Shown: positions 10,760-23,492, counted from the first letter of the stretch. The stretch is 64,000 nt of DNA from Macrobrachium rosenbergii (GCF_040412425.1 NC_089749.1:37634570-37698569); one strand, 5' to 3'. The notes: generated by a model from the sequence alone, not told the origin. Made by a program: numbers and translations.

Positions 10760-11844
10760 GGCTACCTACTTGGGAAGTCTCAACTCCCGCTTAGCCTACT
10801 GAGTACTAGAATTTGGCTCGCCTACGTTAGGCGGTAGATATAAATCAGTCTCGGCGAGATAAAACCTATTCTCATCGTTTTTTAACTAAAATTATGGTAG
10901 GTTATCTCCTCACCCTGACTAAAACTAATGTTTGATACCGACCTGAGTAAATTATGGCATCTTTAACGTTTACCGTGCTACTTTGAACTCTGGCGTTTGT
11001 TTACTTTTTACTAGGAGGCAGCCATTGCCTATGTGGCGTCACTCTAGTCCCTGCTCTCGGTAGACTATCTCCAAAAACAAACCTTACATTTCCTTTAATA
11101 ACTCCATAAGTGTTTGATTTTGTTGTAACAACATAGTTACGATAACTTTATTGGACATATCCTCTTCAGCGTCCGCTGTTTACGAGTCCGTTTTCACGAC
11201 GTGCACTTTGATTGACCCAGCGTTACTATTGTTTCTTCTTTATTATCGCTGACTCGCTCAATCTATGCACCTCCGCAATAGATAATATTTTGTTAGCCAT
11301 CTTCCAGATGCAAAAAGGAGCACTATTAGTGCGAGAATGAAATCCTGAACTAATAAATTAGCAGGGTGGGAGGCAAAGTAAGCGATCATTTATCAACAAA
11401 CCTGCCCCCTACACTCATGCATATAAAGTGAGGATCTACCGAAACTTTGGTAGCCTCACCTTAAACTCATTCACACATCATACTCTGAAGCTAGCAAAAC
11501 TAGATCCAGACATCATCCAAAGAGCAATCAAAAGCTAATTCCACAAAAGCGTATGCCAATCCACAATCCAAAGACAAAAACCAAAAGTCAAATAGAATAC
11601 TTAAGTGGAAAATAACGAGTTTATTTAAATCCAAAGACGGAGGTACTGAAAACAGTTGTTGACAGTACCGGCGACAGAGAAAATCTGAATAGAAAATGGG
11701 AATGGTTCCTGATACCCGCCTCCCAGCGGCGGAATGGGTACTAACCACCTGGCCCCACTGCGTGTGCCGCGAGTTTTTGGAATTCTGTCGGACTTCGGAG
11801 AATACAGCTATATATATATCTGACAGGCAAGTCGCATGAACAAA
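10760..11844 (-). mobile_element. DIRS B 5' leader and left inverted terminal repeat
   Basis: 11640-11844 is the left terminal repeat. Its minus strand starts TTGTTCATGCGACTTGCC, followed by TGTCAGATATATATATAGCTG, and runs on into the ~160-bp block shared with 5590-5735. From 11640 to about 10760 the sequence is an A/T-rich leader without a supported ORF. This end abuts codons of element A gag at 11845. Confidence 0.78.
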
Positions 11845-13445
11845 AGCTCTCTTCACTGATCTGGCTAACACTGTCTTCTTGAAGGAAGAAGACTTCTGGG
11901 GTCTACCCATCATAAATTGCGAGGGCGGACTCCGAGGTACGGCCTGTTGGAAATCACTGGGAAATAAGTCTGCCAATAGCGTAAGTAGTCTTTTCAGATC
12001 TGCAGCATGAAGAGTTTCTTGCGTCTCCTCCTCCGAGATCTCTTCCAAAGGATTCGCTATTTCCGATGTCGAACAAGTGGGGAATCGTGCGATCGTCCTG
12101 CTTTGCGTGCGCCACGCATGAAGCGCCCAACTTGCAAGTTTAGAAGACGTCACGATCCTTGTCACCTCCCGTCACCCGTGCGGCTTGCTGCGAGGAAGCG
12201 TCTATGAGCGCTGCAACTTGCAGCGAGTCCGCGTCTTGCTGGCTGTTAGCATCTTGCTGTCCTAACTCCTGCCTTATCCTCTTCTTGGGTCTGTTGACGT
12301 CCTTAGGTTCCTTCCTGTGTGGTTCTTCTCTTAGCCCTTGCGACTTGTAAGCGTCAAAAAGAGACGCAAGGACTGCTGAACTTCTGGCAAGAACTTTACT
12401 TTGTGGTGCCACTTGCTGCTGGGAAACAACTGGAGATGGCACTGCACGAACTTCTACAACTTCGGAGACTCTTGCTGGGATCTTCTGATGATGAGGGGTG
12501 GACGCCGCTTGTGACACGCCCCATTCTGGGGCGGGGAGAAGCATGAACTGACGTAATGTACACGTCTTCTTCCTCCGAATAAGTTATCGTCTTACGCCTC
12601 TGTTTAGGCGCGGACACGCCATCTTCTTCCGACAGGAATCTCTCCGGAGAGCTCCATTTGCTGCAAGAGGGTTGTTGGAGCAGGAAGGGGGACCTGCGTC
12701 TCTTGATAGGTCTTGATTCTTGAGATTGACGCCAACCACATCTTGGTCTTGCGTCATCCGAGGATGACGAACACTTCCTCATCTTGCCTTTCCTGCGGCA
12801 AGGGGGAGCGTCCTGGGATGTGTCAACAGGATCGCTAGATTAAACCGCTCGTTGTTCAACGTCTCTCACCTCCCTTAGCCTGTCGTTCCTTCTCTCAGGG
12901 TTGGGGAGCATGGAAGAGGTCTAGGGCTAGGAGCGTGACAGACACGAACGGACGCACCCTCCACTGCACTAACACTGTCACCAAACTTCTGTTGCAAACT
13001 ATGCACTGCCCCCCCACATCACTTGCCTATCCGAAGTAAGGGATTGCACTGTAACTCCTAAGGCAGAAATAGCAGCCATAATATCCTTCAAAGATTTTAC
13101 TTACCACCGACTCATGCAGGAGGATCAGGGTACTACTACCTTAGGGCTAGGATCAGGAATATTAGTATCAGACAAGTTAGAAAGGACTTGACTATCAGAA
13201 GACCTAGCTGACAGAACACTCGAAGATCTAGCTCTCCTAATTCTGTCCTTTTCAATCGCCTCACATAGCGATCATACTCTCTCCACTCTCTCTCAGACAA
13301 ACTTTCACACTCCTTACATCTATCATCAAATGCACACACATGACCTCTGCATTTCTTACATATTGTGTGGGGATCAAGAGCAGCCTTTGGAAGCCGGGTC
13401 TTGCATCCCTCCCACACATTCTGACAACAGAGTCAGCCATCTTGA
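11845..13445 (-). pseudogene. DIRS A gag, N-terminal part
   Basis: Near the start (about 13445-13260) a Cys-rich module reads HTICKKCRGHVCAFDDRC then KECESL, a CxxC...CxxC arrangement compatible with zinc binding. A similar module is seen in element D near 51950-52010. Downstream are Ser/Pro-rich stretches (12782-12400), an acidic block (EEISEEETQE, about 12040) and finally KKTVLARSVKRAF at 11890-11850, where element B begins. Several frame changes occur. The C-terminal part of the same gene is at 4770-5515. Confidence 0.7.
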
Positions 13446-13663
13446 GAATCCAAAAAGCAAGTTCAAATAAAACTGTCCAAGTCGAAACCGACAAAATTTA
13501 GCTTATCAGTGTGAAATAGAAATCCAGGAAAATCCAACATCAGCGTAAAGCCATCAACGAAAACAAAACCAAGTAATGGGTACTTCACCAATTGTAGACA
13601 AAGCAAACCAATAGTAGAGCGAATTTCCAACGTGTTGCTAGAACGACGGCAGGGAATTTCTGA

Positions 13664-13826
13664 GGACAATTGGGAATGGTTCCAGGTACCTGGTAGAGGC
13701 GCACAGGTATGACCACCTGACCATCTAAAAAAACATTGCCGCGAATTTTTAATTTCTGCCGTGCGTGCATAATTAATCGGCGGGATAAAGCTATATATGT
13801 GTAACTACCAGGGAAGTTAGATATTT
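13664..13826. repeat. DIRS A left inverted terminal repeat
   Basis: On the minus strand this starts AAATATCTAACTTCCCTGG, then TAGTTACACATATATAGCT, and continues through GTACCTGGAACCATTCCC, matching 1099-1260 in inverted orientation. The outer border is followed at 13827 by Penelope-like sequence that is continuous with 1063. Confidence 0.83.
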
Positions 13827-14960
13827 AAAAATCCTTGAACTCTCTGAAGCATATCATACTGGTCTTTTGTGCTCTGTTAATCTTCGCGAGAGGGGCCTGC
13901 CTGTCTCTCCCACATACATCTCATTACAATTGCTACATGGAATCTTGTAAACTACGGCTTCTTCCCCTTTTTTATTTAAGTATACGTTAACAAGCGAGTT
14001 CCTGATGGATTTGGGATAATGGATGATAAAAGGATTGTTAGACCTGAGTTGTTCTGTGGCTTTTTGGATGTTTTCGTCGGACGGAAGCTTTAATTTTTGT
14101 TAAAATCTATCTGTCTGTTGTGAGTGGGACCTTTATAGTATATTTTATTCGTGCTGAATTCTTTATCTAGGTACCCATTTGAACATATTCTAAGCTCTCT
14201 GAGGAATAAGTTGCACCCTACCATGATCTTTACGGAGACACTGTGGTAGCTTAAGAAATGAATATAGGAAACAGTGAAAGTGGGTTTCCTATATACTTTG
14301 AAGGCATATCTGTTCTGTTCTCTTATGATCAGTACATCTAGGAACGGGAATTTTCCTTCCTTTTCCCATTCTGTTTTGAATTTTATGGTCGGAACTAGCG
14401 AATTTAGTCTATTCAAAAATTCATTAAAGTCTCCCAACTATTGTCCCAGAAAGTAAAAATATCATCTACATATCTAAGCCAGATCATATTATGGGTTTGA
14501 TAGACGACAAAATTTCTGTTTGAAATATTCCATGTACAATTTTGGTAGAAGGGGTGATAAAGGGACTTCCCATGCTACAGCCAAATTTTGTTTGTAAAAT
14601 TACCATTGAAAGACAACACGTTGTTAGTTACACAGAGGTTGATAAGTTTTAAAGTTTTATCTATGCCAAAAGGAAAATGGTCTTCATATGGTTGTAACTT
14701 CCTCTCTAAAAAAAAAAAAGACAACACGTCGGCGATCGGGACTTTAGTAAATAATGACTCGGCGTCAGGCTGAGCAGTTTGATGTTATTTGAGGGGATGT
14801 TTAAACTATTAAATTTTTTGTATAAAATCCTCTGCATGTTTGACGTGGGAGGATGAGAAGGTTCCTAGAATGGGTGATAACAGGTCTGCGAGCCATTTTG
14901 ACAATTTACACATGAAAGAGCCCCTGCTAGATATTATGGGGCGTAAACACCTAACGCAAC
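13827..14960 (-). mobile_element. Penelope-like element, reverse transcriptase part
   Basis: The minus strand encodes a Penelope-type RT. A segment at about 14590-14530 reads PLSPLLPKLYMEYF (after a frameshift through motif B), the catalytic motif C is WLRYVDDIFTFW at about 14490-14455, and a 115-codon open stretch (14437-14090) has PFLDVLIIREQNRYAFKVYRK, typical of the C-terminal side of these enzymes. The element continues towards its endonuclease at 1063 beyond the DIRS nest. Motif C is intact but the frame is broken in several places. Confidence 0.85.
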
Positions 14961-15000
14961 TGCTCTACCCACCACATATTATCGAGAAGGGTATAACAAA

Positions 15001-15990
<990 letters not shown>

Positions 15991-16979
15991 GATTCAACAA
16001 GTTCCTTGAAATAGTTTCATTACTTCATAATATTACATTCTTTTGCATCTAATTTATTCTGTGAGGCTTTTCACTCAGAAATAAATCACAATCTATACAA
16101 GGAAATTTGTATACAATATTGCTCTTTTCAGGGGCTATTTTTTATGAGCATGGTTTTTATATTATTATATGTAAAAGATACATTTGTACTAAACAATTTT
16201 AAAAAAGGTTTTGCAGCTTCAAATCTAATAAAATGTGGCAAACAAAGAGTGTTCGAGGACACTTCTTTCTTTCCAATTTTTCATAGAAGGTCTTTATAGC
16301 TTTATTGTGACAATTATCCATAATGTGAGTTGGATAGCATAGATCTCTTCCTATTTGCTAATGTTTTGGAATTCTTGATCTAAAAACTCAGGACTGACTA
16401 TTCACAAGGCTCGAAGAAACATTGATGAAAAAACTGAAATTTTGGTATTTATATGATACCCTGAATACTAGTGTACATATGTCAAATTATGTCTTTTTCG
16501 TATAAACACTAAATTTACAATTAAAAGGTTCCCTTTTAATATAAACATTCATCTTTCTCTAACTCGAGTGTAAATTTAATAGAAGGGACTTGATCATTTA
16601 GTTGAGACAGCATATTATTTAACATCCAAATCTTTGGATATGATGGCTAAAATATCATCAACATAATGGTACTGATAAGTCCATGAGAAGAGAAACAACC
16701 TGTTACATGGTGTCTTTATTGATTAATAAAAAGCAGATACACACAGTATGGAGGCAGGTATTTAACTGACTCGTAAAGCCAAGTGACCTCCACCAGGTTG
16801 ACATTAAACAACAAGCAAACAGTTGTTAAGAAGGCAACAACAATACACAACACTCCTCTGCAATAACTTAGAAAGCACAGAAAACTTCCATAACTTACAA
16901 AATAACTTAAAATAACAGCATCAAGGATACGTAAGTCTGTCCAGCAGACTACGTTCTATTACTGGGTAACGTCTCTCAC

Positions 16980-17475
16980 CATGGAGTTACGAGTTAAAGT
17001 TACATGATCATCCAAAGTCAAAGGCAATGGCTCACTTCCTCCGTCAGTTAAACTGTCAGAACTTGATTTGCTCAACTCCTCAGTTACAGGCTCTTCCAGT
17101 GGTGAATGTTTATCAAAGCAATAATCTTCAGAAATTTTTTTTTCACATATTTCCTCTGAGCTTAAGCAAGGATCATTTGTTATGGAACCATCAGAACTCC
17201 AAAACTCAGGAACAGCAACAAGCTGGTCGATGTGTCAACGCCACACCTTTTCCCCAACCCTTACTGTGTATGAAACTGGACCAGTCTGTCTGACAATAAC
17301 ACCATTCTCCCACTTAGGTGATCCCCGAGCAAAACTTAATGCCTAAACACATTGACCATATTTCAGAGTTCTTAATTTACAGTTGGTAACCGAAATCATT
17401 TTTGATGTGGCGTTTTAAAAAAAAGCTCGGCTGGAGTAAGGCCAGTTGTTGCACGTGGTGTAATGTGATATTGCA
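16980..17475 (-). pseudogene. Ty3/gypsy integrase C-terminal remnant
   Basis: The minus strand reads QYHITPRATTGLTPAELFF at about 17475-17420, the conserved segment following the catalytic core of Ty3/gypsy integrases. Further on is a segment equivalent to the GPVSYTV.V..K.WRRH motif (about 17300-17220) before an acidic, Ser-rich tail to about 16985. Frames are interrupted. The region to the left (16680-16980) may hold the polypurine tract and an LTR, but I cannot define boundaries. Confidence 0.72.
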
Positions 17476-17479
17476 TTAA

Positions 17480-18275
17480 CCCTTAAGGGACAGCATAATT
17501 TATCAATGTGCAGCACCCCAGACCGGGGAAACTTTGAGGTCGGCAAAATAAAAAAAAAAATCACATCATTGGAAAGAGAATGACATGTACATTCACACTG
17601 TATAAGTAAAAAAATTCTAAAAATTTTCCCTCCCTTCCACGAGAAGTTGAAAATTACTATTTACAACCCCTTGTGGGGCCTCATTTACAAGACAATCGTA
17701 AATTTAGCAACTTATATATGTTTTTTCTAATACATAAATTTATTGTATTTTGTAAAATTATTATTACTGCTCACACAATATCAAAACAGATAAGAAATAA
17801 AAGCAGTAACATATTTTTGGCATATTTGTTGTAAAATATTCACGTAAATTTACGAGAAGGAAGGTTCCATAACTTTTTTTTTTACTTTTACATGCTTTTT
17901 CTAATATTTCTTTGCAATTTTCTTTGTAAAATTACATTTACAACCGACATACTATCGTAAAAGACAAAAATAAAAAAGAACAGCAACCCCTTTGTATATT
18001 TACAAGCAAATTTACAAAAAGACTCTTGTGAGAGAGAGAGAGATGCAGTACTTTCCCCCTTGAAGTCACAAGCATTACTGATACTGGCCTAACTCTCACG
18101 TCTGTATAAAAGTTGCCATTGGTGAATTTATAACATATAAAAGTATTGGCACCTTTGTTTCGAATCATTATTACCATAAAAGTGGTGTGTAATTCTGCTT
18201 CACATTGGAGATCAATCCGTCCACCTCCCCAAACCTGTTTTACTTCACACTGAGGATCAATCCGTCCCTTAAGGG
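17480..18275. mobile_element. piggyBac-like MITE, 796 bp
   Basis: It is flanked by TTAA on both sides (17476-17479 and 18276-18279) and has 12-bp inverted ends CCCTTAAGGGAC. Near the right end a motif CTTCACA..G.ATCAATCCGTCC is directly repeated twice. Removing the element and one TTAA rejoins the gypsy integrase coding sequence smoothly, which supports a clean TTAA insertion. No transposase is encoded, so it is non-autonomous. Confidence 0.85.
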
Positions 18276-18279
18276 TTAA

Positions 18280-18955
18280 AAACTGACAAAGCTTTAATTT
18301 TAAATCCTCATTCCCTTTTACCATTTTAAGATCTTAGTAACCTTATCAGGACAAGTTTTTAGTCCATCCCTGCTCACGATATATCTTAAATAATTAAGAC
18401 TCTCCTTCACAAACGAACACTCATGTTTTTTCAATCTAAGCCCCTTCCCTTCAATCTCTCTAGTAGCATTTGAGTTTTTCAAAATGCTCAGCATATGCGA
18501 CCATAAATCATAATACCATCCAAAGAGACCACTAAACCTGGAATACCACTATGTTATTTTTCAATGTCCATCTGAAAAATAGCAACAGCTGATGCCACTC
18601 CACATGGCAACTTCCATTTGCTCGTAAGCTCTTGTTCCATTTCCATCTGAAAAATAGCAATAGCTGATGCCACTCCATATGGCAGACTTCCATTTGCTTG
18701 TAAGTCTTGTTCCATTTCCATCAGAAAAATAGCAACAGCTGATGCCACTCCATATGGCAGGCTTCCATTTGCTTGTAAGCTCTTGTTCCATTTCCATCTG
18801 AAAAGTAGCAACAGCTGATGCCATTCCATATGGCAGGCTTCCATTTGCTCGTAAGCTCTTGTTCCATTTCCATCTGAAAAATAGCAACAGCTGATGCCAC
18901 TCCTTATGGCAGACTTCCATTTACTTGTAAGCTCTTGAAAGATTTAATTTTGAAA
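18280..18955 (-). pseudogene. Ty3/gypsy reverse transcriptase remnant with repeated motif B
   Basis: The minus strand has PYGVASAVAIFQ (RT motif B region), GIPGLVVSLDGIMIYG at about 18545-18500 (motif C region, where the usual DD is DG), then LRLKKHECSF and LNYLRYIVSRDGLKTCPDKV. It passes within about 50 bp into the integrase segment at 17475, so RNase H and most of the integrase are absent. The motif B region is multiplied fivefold at 18570-18940. The element is broken further at 18955 by DIRS F. Confidence 0.8.
18570..18940 (-). repeat. 75-bp tandem repeat, five units, in gypsy RT
   Basis: Units start at about 18570, 18645, 18719, 18795 and 18871 (spacing 74-76 bp) and share CAGCTGATGCCACTCCATATGG with few differences. 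75 bp is 25 codons, and each unit encodes the same RT motif B piece. The period is a multiple of three, so the repeat stays in frame. Confidence 0.9.
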
Positions 18956-18974
18956 AAAGTAGTCCCTCCATTTA

Positions 18975-19490
18975 AACTAGCAAAAATAAACAAACCTATT
19001 TTTGGTAGTCACTGTTGAAGTCCTCAAGGAGTTTAACCCCATGGTGTGCCAGCGCTCCATGGTGACTAGACTAGTATCAAAGAAATATTTTTTAGCCTGG
19101 TCTTGTAGCCGGGTATTGTGTCATAATGAAAGCACTATGACACGTGATAGAGTATAATGGACTCAAAGATAAGAGGGCAGTTTCCCTTATCTTCAACGAA
19201 GTTGAACCCAGTTTTTCCTACGTCAAAAACTGTCAGAAGTGACTATTACACACACGAGTCTGCCATCTTGTTTAAGACCGGGGCAGGCAAAAGACCAGCC
19301 TTCATTATTCTGTGCTGGTCAATGTAGGATGATCCCTTGCCCATATCCCATGCCTTTTCATCAGGGAAGTGGGAGAGTTTTGAGGACTCAACAGTGACTA
19401 CCAAAAATAAGTTTTTCTTATGTCAAAACCTGTTTTTTTATAGCGTAGTCACTTGCTTCACCCTCAAGGAGCTTTACAAAAGAAATCGAC
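18975..19490. repeat. DIRS F right terminal repeat and ICR
   Basis: The outer end contains CTATTTTTGGTAGTCACTG then TTGAAGTCCTCAAGG near 18995-19030. The ICR near 19372-19490 has its complement (CAGTGACTACCAAAAATAAG) joined to a second segment with GTAGTCACTTGC and CACCCTCAAGGAG, presumably the left-end version. The central block (GAACCCAGTTTTTCCTACGT, near 19205) is shared with 44280-44400 inverted. The F ends lack the ATACTTACC motif of families A, B/G, D/E and H. Confidence 0.75.
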
Positions 19491-19779
19491 AAGTGACAAA
19501 AGGCTTAAGCTCTCAAAATTTTCAATCCAATCTAAAAACCCAAAGAAAAAACGAAAAACATTTCTGGTCCGAGGTCAAGCCACAAGTTTCAAGCCCCATT
19601 CCTTATTCTAAAAAACCTTTTGGGGTTTTGGTAACAAGAAATGAGAAACTAAACGTGAACTTGCATTTTTAGGGTAACGTTCTGTGGTGACTGACCTCAA
19701 TATGCTGGGTGTGGTTGCAGTCTTGTTGCATCTTCCCCAGCAATACTGTAGTCAGCATACCCACCCATTAGGAAGACCC

Positions 19780-20761
19780 CTGGTTTTCTGCTGTAGAGCC
19801 TATGGGGTCAGGACTAACCATACCATCTACTGATATGCAGTGTAGATGAATTTGTTCGAGCTCATGGCAGCAATGTTTTAAGAACACTGTCTCTGATGCC
19901 CACCCTGTGCTTTCGGAGACTTCTTCAAAAGAGACATTTTTGAAGAAGGCCAATGACATACTCACTTTCCTAATCTCATGTGACCTAGGAAAGGAGTGTG
20001 GGTTTGCCGTTTTAATGAGGGACACTAAAATTATTCTTAGCCCTTGTAGAGAGAGTGGTTTATTCGTGCTAGGGTGTATGAAAATCGGACCTTCTGGGAT
20101 GTCTGCTGTGAACTCTAGGTAAACCTTAAGTGCCTGAACTAGGCATAGTTTTGTCTGCTAAATTGAGTTTTCTTATAAGAATAGATTTCCTTCTTAAAAG
20201 ATGGCCAAGAATGATGGACCCGGGGACAATAATAACTGATTATCAGCAGTTTGTGTAATGTATCGTCCCTCTCTAAGAAAGCCCAGTTCAGGCACTTAAT
20301 ATGGGTTCCTGATGCTAATACAGTCAGGAAGATCACCTTTTGTAGCATGTGAGTTGAGGATGTATTGGGTTTGCTGAATTGAGGGGTGGACAGAAGTCCA
20401 CGCACTTTGTTAAGGGACCAAGTAATTGGGAGTCTTTCAGGAGCAGGTCTTTGTAGAGCAAAAGTTCGCAGAAGGGAAGTAACAACTTCTATGTTGGAGT
20501 CAATCCCGAATTCATAAAGCAAGGGTTCTGTTAATGCTGCCTTGTTATGCCATGATTGCTGTTACCGCAAGACGTTTGTCTTCAAAGAGGTTATATCAGA
20601 AAATTTAAGAATGTTTCTATAGAAGCCTCACGTGGTCTCTCAGTACGGATATAACTAACCATATCTTCCATACAGACTGGTATTGCCGGATAGATGATGT
20701 CCATAATTTTTGCACTAGGTACCTAGCAATGTTGGGCGAGCAGTTTTCACGGTAGATAATA
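19780..20761 (-). pseudogene. DIRS F tyrosine recombinase, split by the Tigger-bounded insertion
   Basis: From 20760 downward the minus strand reads IIYRENCSPNIARYL, then RQYQSVWKIW (the counterpart of LYQSKW in A and G), and after a frame change a 127-codon stretch (20522-20139) with LLRTFALQRPAPER, WSLNKVRGLL and KVIFLTVLASGTHIKCLN. The position of the first catalytic arginine (AKRVxEL in A/G) reads GTHIKCL, so that residue appears lost. The C-terminal part at about 20025-19790 includes VSMSLAFFKN and a late HCCHEL-EQIHLH stretch. It is decayed and non-functional. Confidence 0.7.
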
Positions 20762-21244
20762 CAGTCGACCCTCGCTAAGCTGGACCTCATTAATTCGGAT
20801 ATTGGATAAGACGGACACCAAAGAGGGTCAGTCGATTTAAAATACATAATGTTCGACCACGATTTAAGATAGTTACTGTTCCTCCGCTCATCGTGTACCG
20901 TTTTCCTTTTTATTTACCAAAGGTAAATAAAAAACTTTCATTTATATTTTTACTTTATATATACTGTTCTGTATTTATACTGTACTGAACTGAAATGCTT
21001 TTAACTTGTAACCAATTTAACTTGCACACGGTGTGTACCGTCATTAAGAAACGCTATTGTCTGGAAGTGTAGAAAGCATCGTACCCAATCACTGAGCATA
21101 AACAGTTTTACCTATCTGCTGCCCGACTGGTAGCTATAGTACGGTGCTTTCTATGTTTTTTAGGAAAGGAAAGACATGACAAAGGTAAAATTTACGAAGA
21201 CATAGCTGAGTTACTGAACAATACTTGTTTACGTGGCAAATGAC

Positions 21245-21246
<2 letters not shown>

Positions 21247-21300
<54 letters not shown>
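21247..21300. repeat. (GA)n microsatellite
   Basis: A GA dinucleotide run of about 54 bp in otherwise unassigned sequence within the Tigger-bounded segment. Confidence 0.95.
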
Positions 21301-21303
<3 letters not shown>

Positions 21304-22343
21304 TTGCCAGTTCCCTCTATGCAACGTAATTCGAGAGATTAAAAGAAGAATTTTGTTTTAAAGGTGTCAACGCAGCATTAGTAAATATTTTCTGAGGCCA
21401 AAAATAAAATATTTTGTTGCTGAAGAATCTCTTAACCAACAATTTTGCACTCAAAGTAATAAGAAGGAATTCATTCTACTCTTCATGCAATCAGGAAAAT
21501 ATATACACTATTAAAAACTACATGTATTCAAAACACACGCACTTATGTCATTGTCAGCTTCTCTCAGCAAAAGTTCTTTCTCAGACAGAATACAGCTTAA
21601 CCTGATTGGCTGGGTGGCTGCCAAGGAAATCTGCTAGCTAACGACAGCCCTCTACTTCTGTTCTATTTATAGACATACATCGTGACGGCACTAAGTCTGA
21701 ACGTTGCCAGGATCGTGATTATTTGAATGCTAATGGCAAAAATTACTCTATAATTTGTTTTATATAATTATTTCTTTATGAAAACATGAATTCAACAATA
21801 ATTCTAACTTTAAAACGTTGACTGCGATTGGCAATGCTGTGAAACGGCCCAATGGGCGTTCTCTTTAAACCCTCATAAAATCAGTAACCAGCTAGCTATT
21901 GACGTGAGAGTTGTTATGGTGTATCCCTAAGGTAAGCCGAGTGCTCAGCCAGTGTAAAAAGCGTGACTTTATGTGGTACACTTCGCCTGACATAACAAAA
22001 GTCTTAATTACAGGCGTTGTGTACCTAATATGGACATAATAGATGTGGTCATATATGGCTCATGTCGCCCAAAACTATTAGAGACAGTTCTGCTGGCGTT
22101 GTATGGTCACACTGGATGTTCAGTTATGGTGCATATCGCTCAGACTGATCTAGGGAATTACCGTATGCAACGTGTACCAGACGTGGCTCATACTCAGTGT
22201 GACTCTAAAGGCACACATCGCCCTGAATGATTGCACACGTTACTATAAGCGATATGTACCACATGTGGTCAACTGAAAAATGTGTAGAATTTCAATATAT
22301 TGTTATTTTATAACAGATTTATTAGTCATTTGGTGTTTTGCAG

Positions 22344-22445
<102 letters not shown>

Positions 22446-22737
22446 TATTGTATGTTTTCATGTGTACATGAAATTTGTGAAAATACACACATGTGCATAT
22501 AGGAATATATATAAACATACACATGAATATAATACATATAAGATGCACATACATGTTACAGACAGACACACATTAGGAAACATATACAGGCTGTACTTTT
22601 GGCAATATAAATTTGTATTTTGCATAAATAAAAGTATTTATATACAAGTAAATTATTTAGGTCTTCTGCAGTTCTTATTCATATACTGTATCTGCCACAT
22701 CTGTATACAGTAGCCCATTTTTTCTGTATGTGTCTAT

Positions 22738-22893
<156 letters not shown>

Positions 22894-23029
22894 CCCAATA
22901 TGATGAAAAGTTAATTTGTTTTTCTTATGTAGAAGCAAAACAGAAAGAATATTAATTTTATACTTGTACTCTAAATACTACATGATTTCCTTCATCATAC
23001 AAAATATAAATGGATATTTTTCACCAATA

Positions 23030-23492
23030 AAAAGGACACTATTAGGTATTATTTTACTTATGGACATTAATTGCTTTCAACATAAAATATAGTTTTTTTT
23101 CTGTTTTGTATTATGATGTGATTTGAATGATTTTGAGGTTTATTTCCATGCAAATGAATACTTATCCTTCCCCGGCAAATGATATATACAAAATTAATAA
23201 AATTACGATTTGTCAGAATACTGCACCCCCTCTCCATAGCTAATACGGCAAAACTGTAATCAGTAAACACAGTTTTGCCGTATTAGCTATGGAAGGGGTG
23301 CAGTATTCTGACAAGTTGTATTTTATTAATTTTGTATACAATATATCTTTTGCCGGGGAAGGATAAGTATTCATTTGCGATGGAAATAAACCTCAAAATC
23401 ATGCAAATCACATCATAATACAACGGAAAAACCTACATTTTATGTTGAAAGCAATTAATGTCCCTAAGTAAAATAATACCCACTATTAATTT
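23030..23492. repeat. Long foldback (near-perfect inverted repeat, arms about 220 bp)
   Basis: The left arm (23030-23250) is mirrored by the right arm (23272-23492): AAAGCAATTAATGTCC at 23446 pairs with GGACATTAATTGCTTT near 23061, and CGTATTAGCTATGG on one side with CCATAGCTAATACG on the other. The centre is a spacer of only about 15-20 bp around GTAATCAGTAAACAC. The arms differ at few positions, so the palindrome is young or maintained. It could form a cruciform or, if transcribed, a long dsRNA hairpin. Confidence 0.88.

Larger units (their letters stand above)
5516..11844 (-). mobile_element. DIRS-type retrotransposon B, nested in element A gag
   Basis: A complete-length but decayed minus-strand DIRS element of about 6.3 kb. 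Right terminal repeat and ICR are at 5516-5843, and the inverted left terminal repeat is at about 11640-11844 (shared segment with the AGAATACAGCTATATATATATCTG core in pieces). Gene order is gag (10720-9145), RT/RNase H (9233-7555), YR (7560-6778). It lies inside gag of element A: the codons of A stop at 11845 and resume at 5515 in a position consistent with the intact gag of element G. AAAA is present at both borders. It belongs to the same family as G. Confidence 0.88.
1064..13826 (-). mobile_element. DIRS-type retrotransposon A, split by element B
   Basis: A minus-strand DIRS element in two pieces, about 11845-13826 (left end and gag start) and 1064-5515 (rest of gag, RT/RNase H, recombinase, right end), about 6.4 kb in all. 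The right inverted repeat (1064-1260) is matched inverted at 13664-13826. The ICR at 1296-1400 joins the complements of the two ends, which is diagnostic of DIRS. The element sits inside a Penelope-like element whose sequence stops at 1063 and resumes at 13827, with short A-tracts at both borders and no long target duplication. All genes are frameshifted. Confidence 0.85.

Noticed and set aside
13136..13494. Cys-rich segment as a host zinc-finger gene
   Set aside because: It sits between the DIRS A left end and the rest of its gag, and DIRS D has a similar Cys pair at its gag start, so it belongs to the transposon.
17027..17293. 88-codon plus-strand frame
   Set aside because: It is antisense to the gypsy integrase tail.
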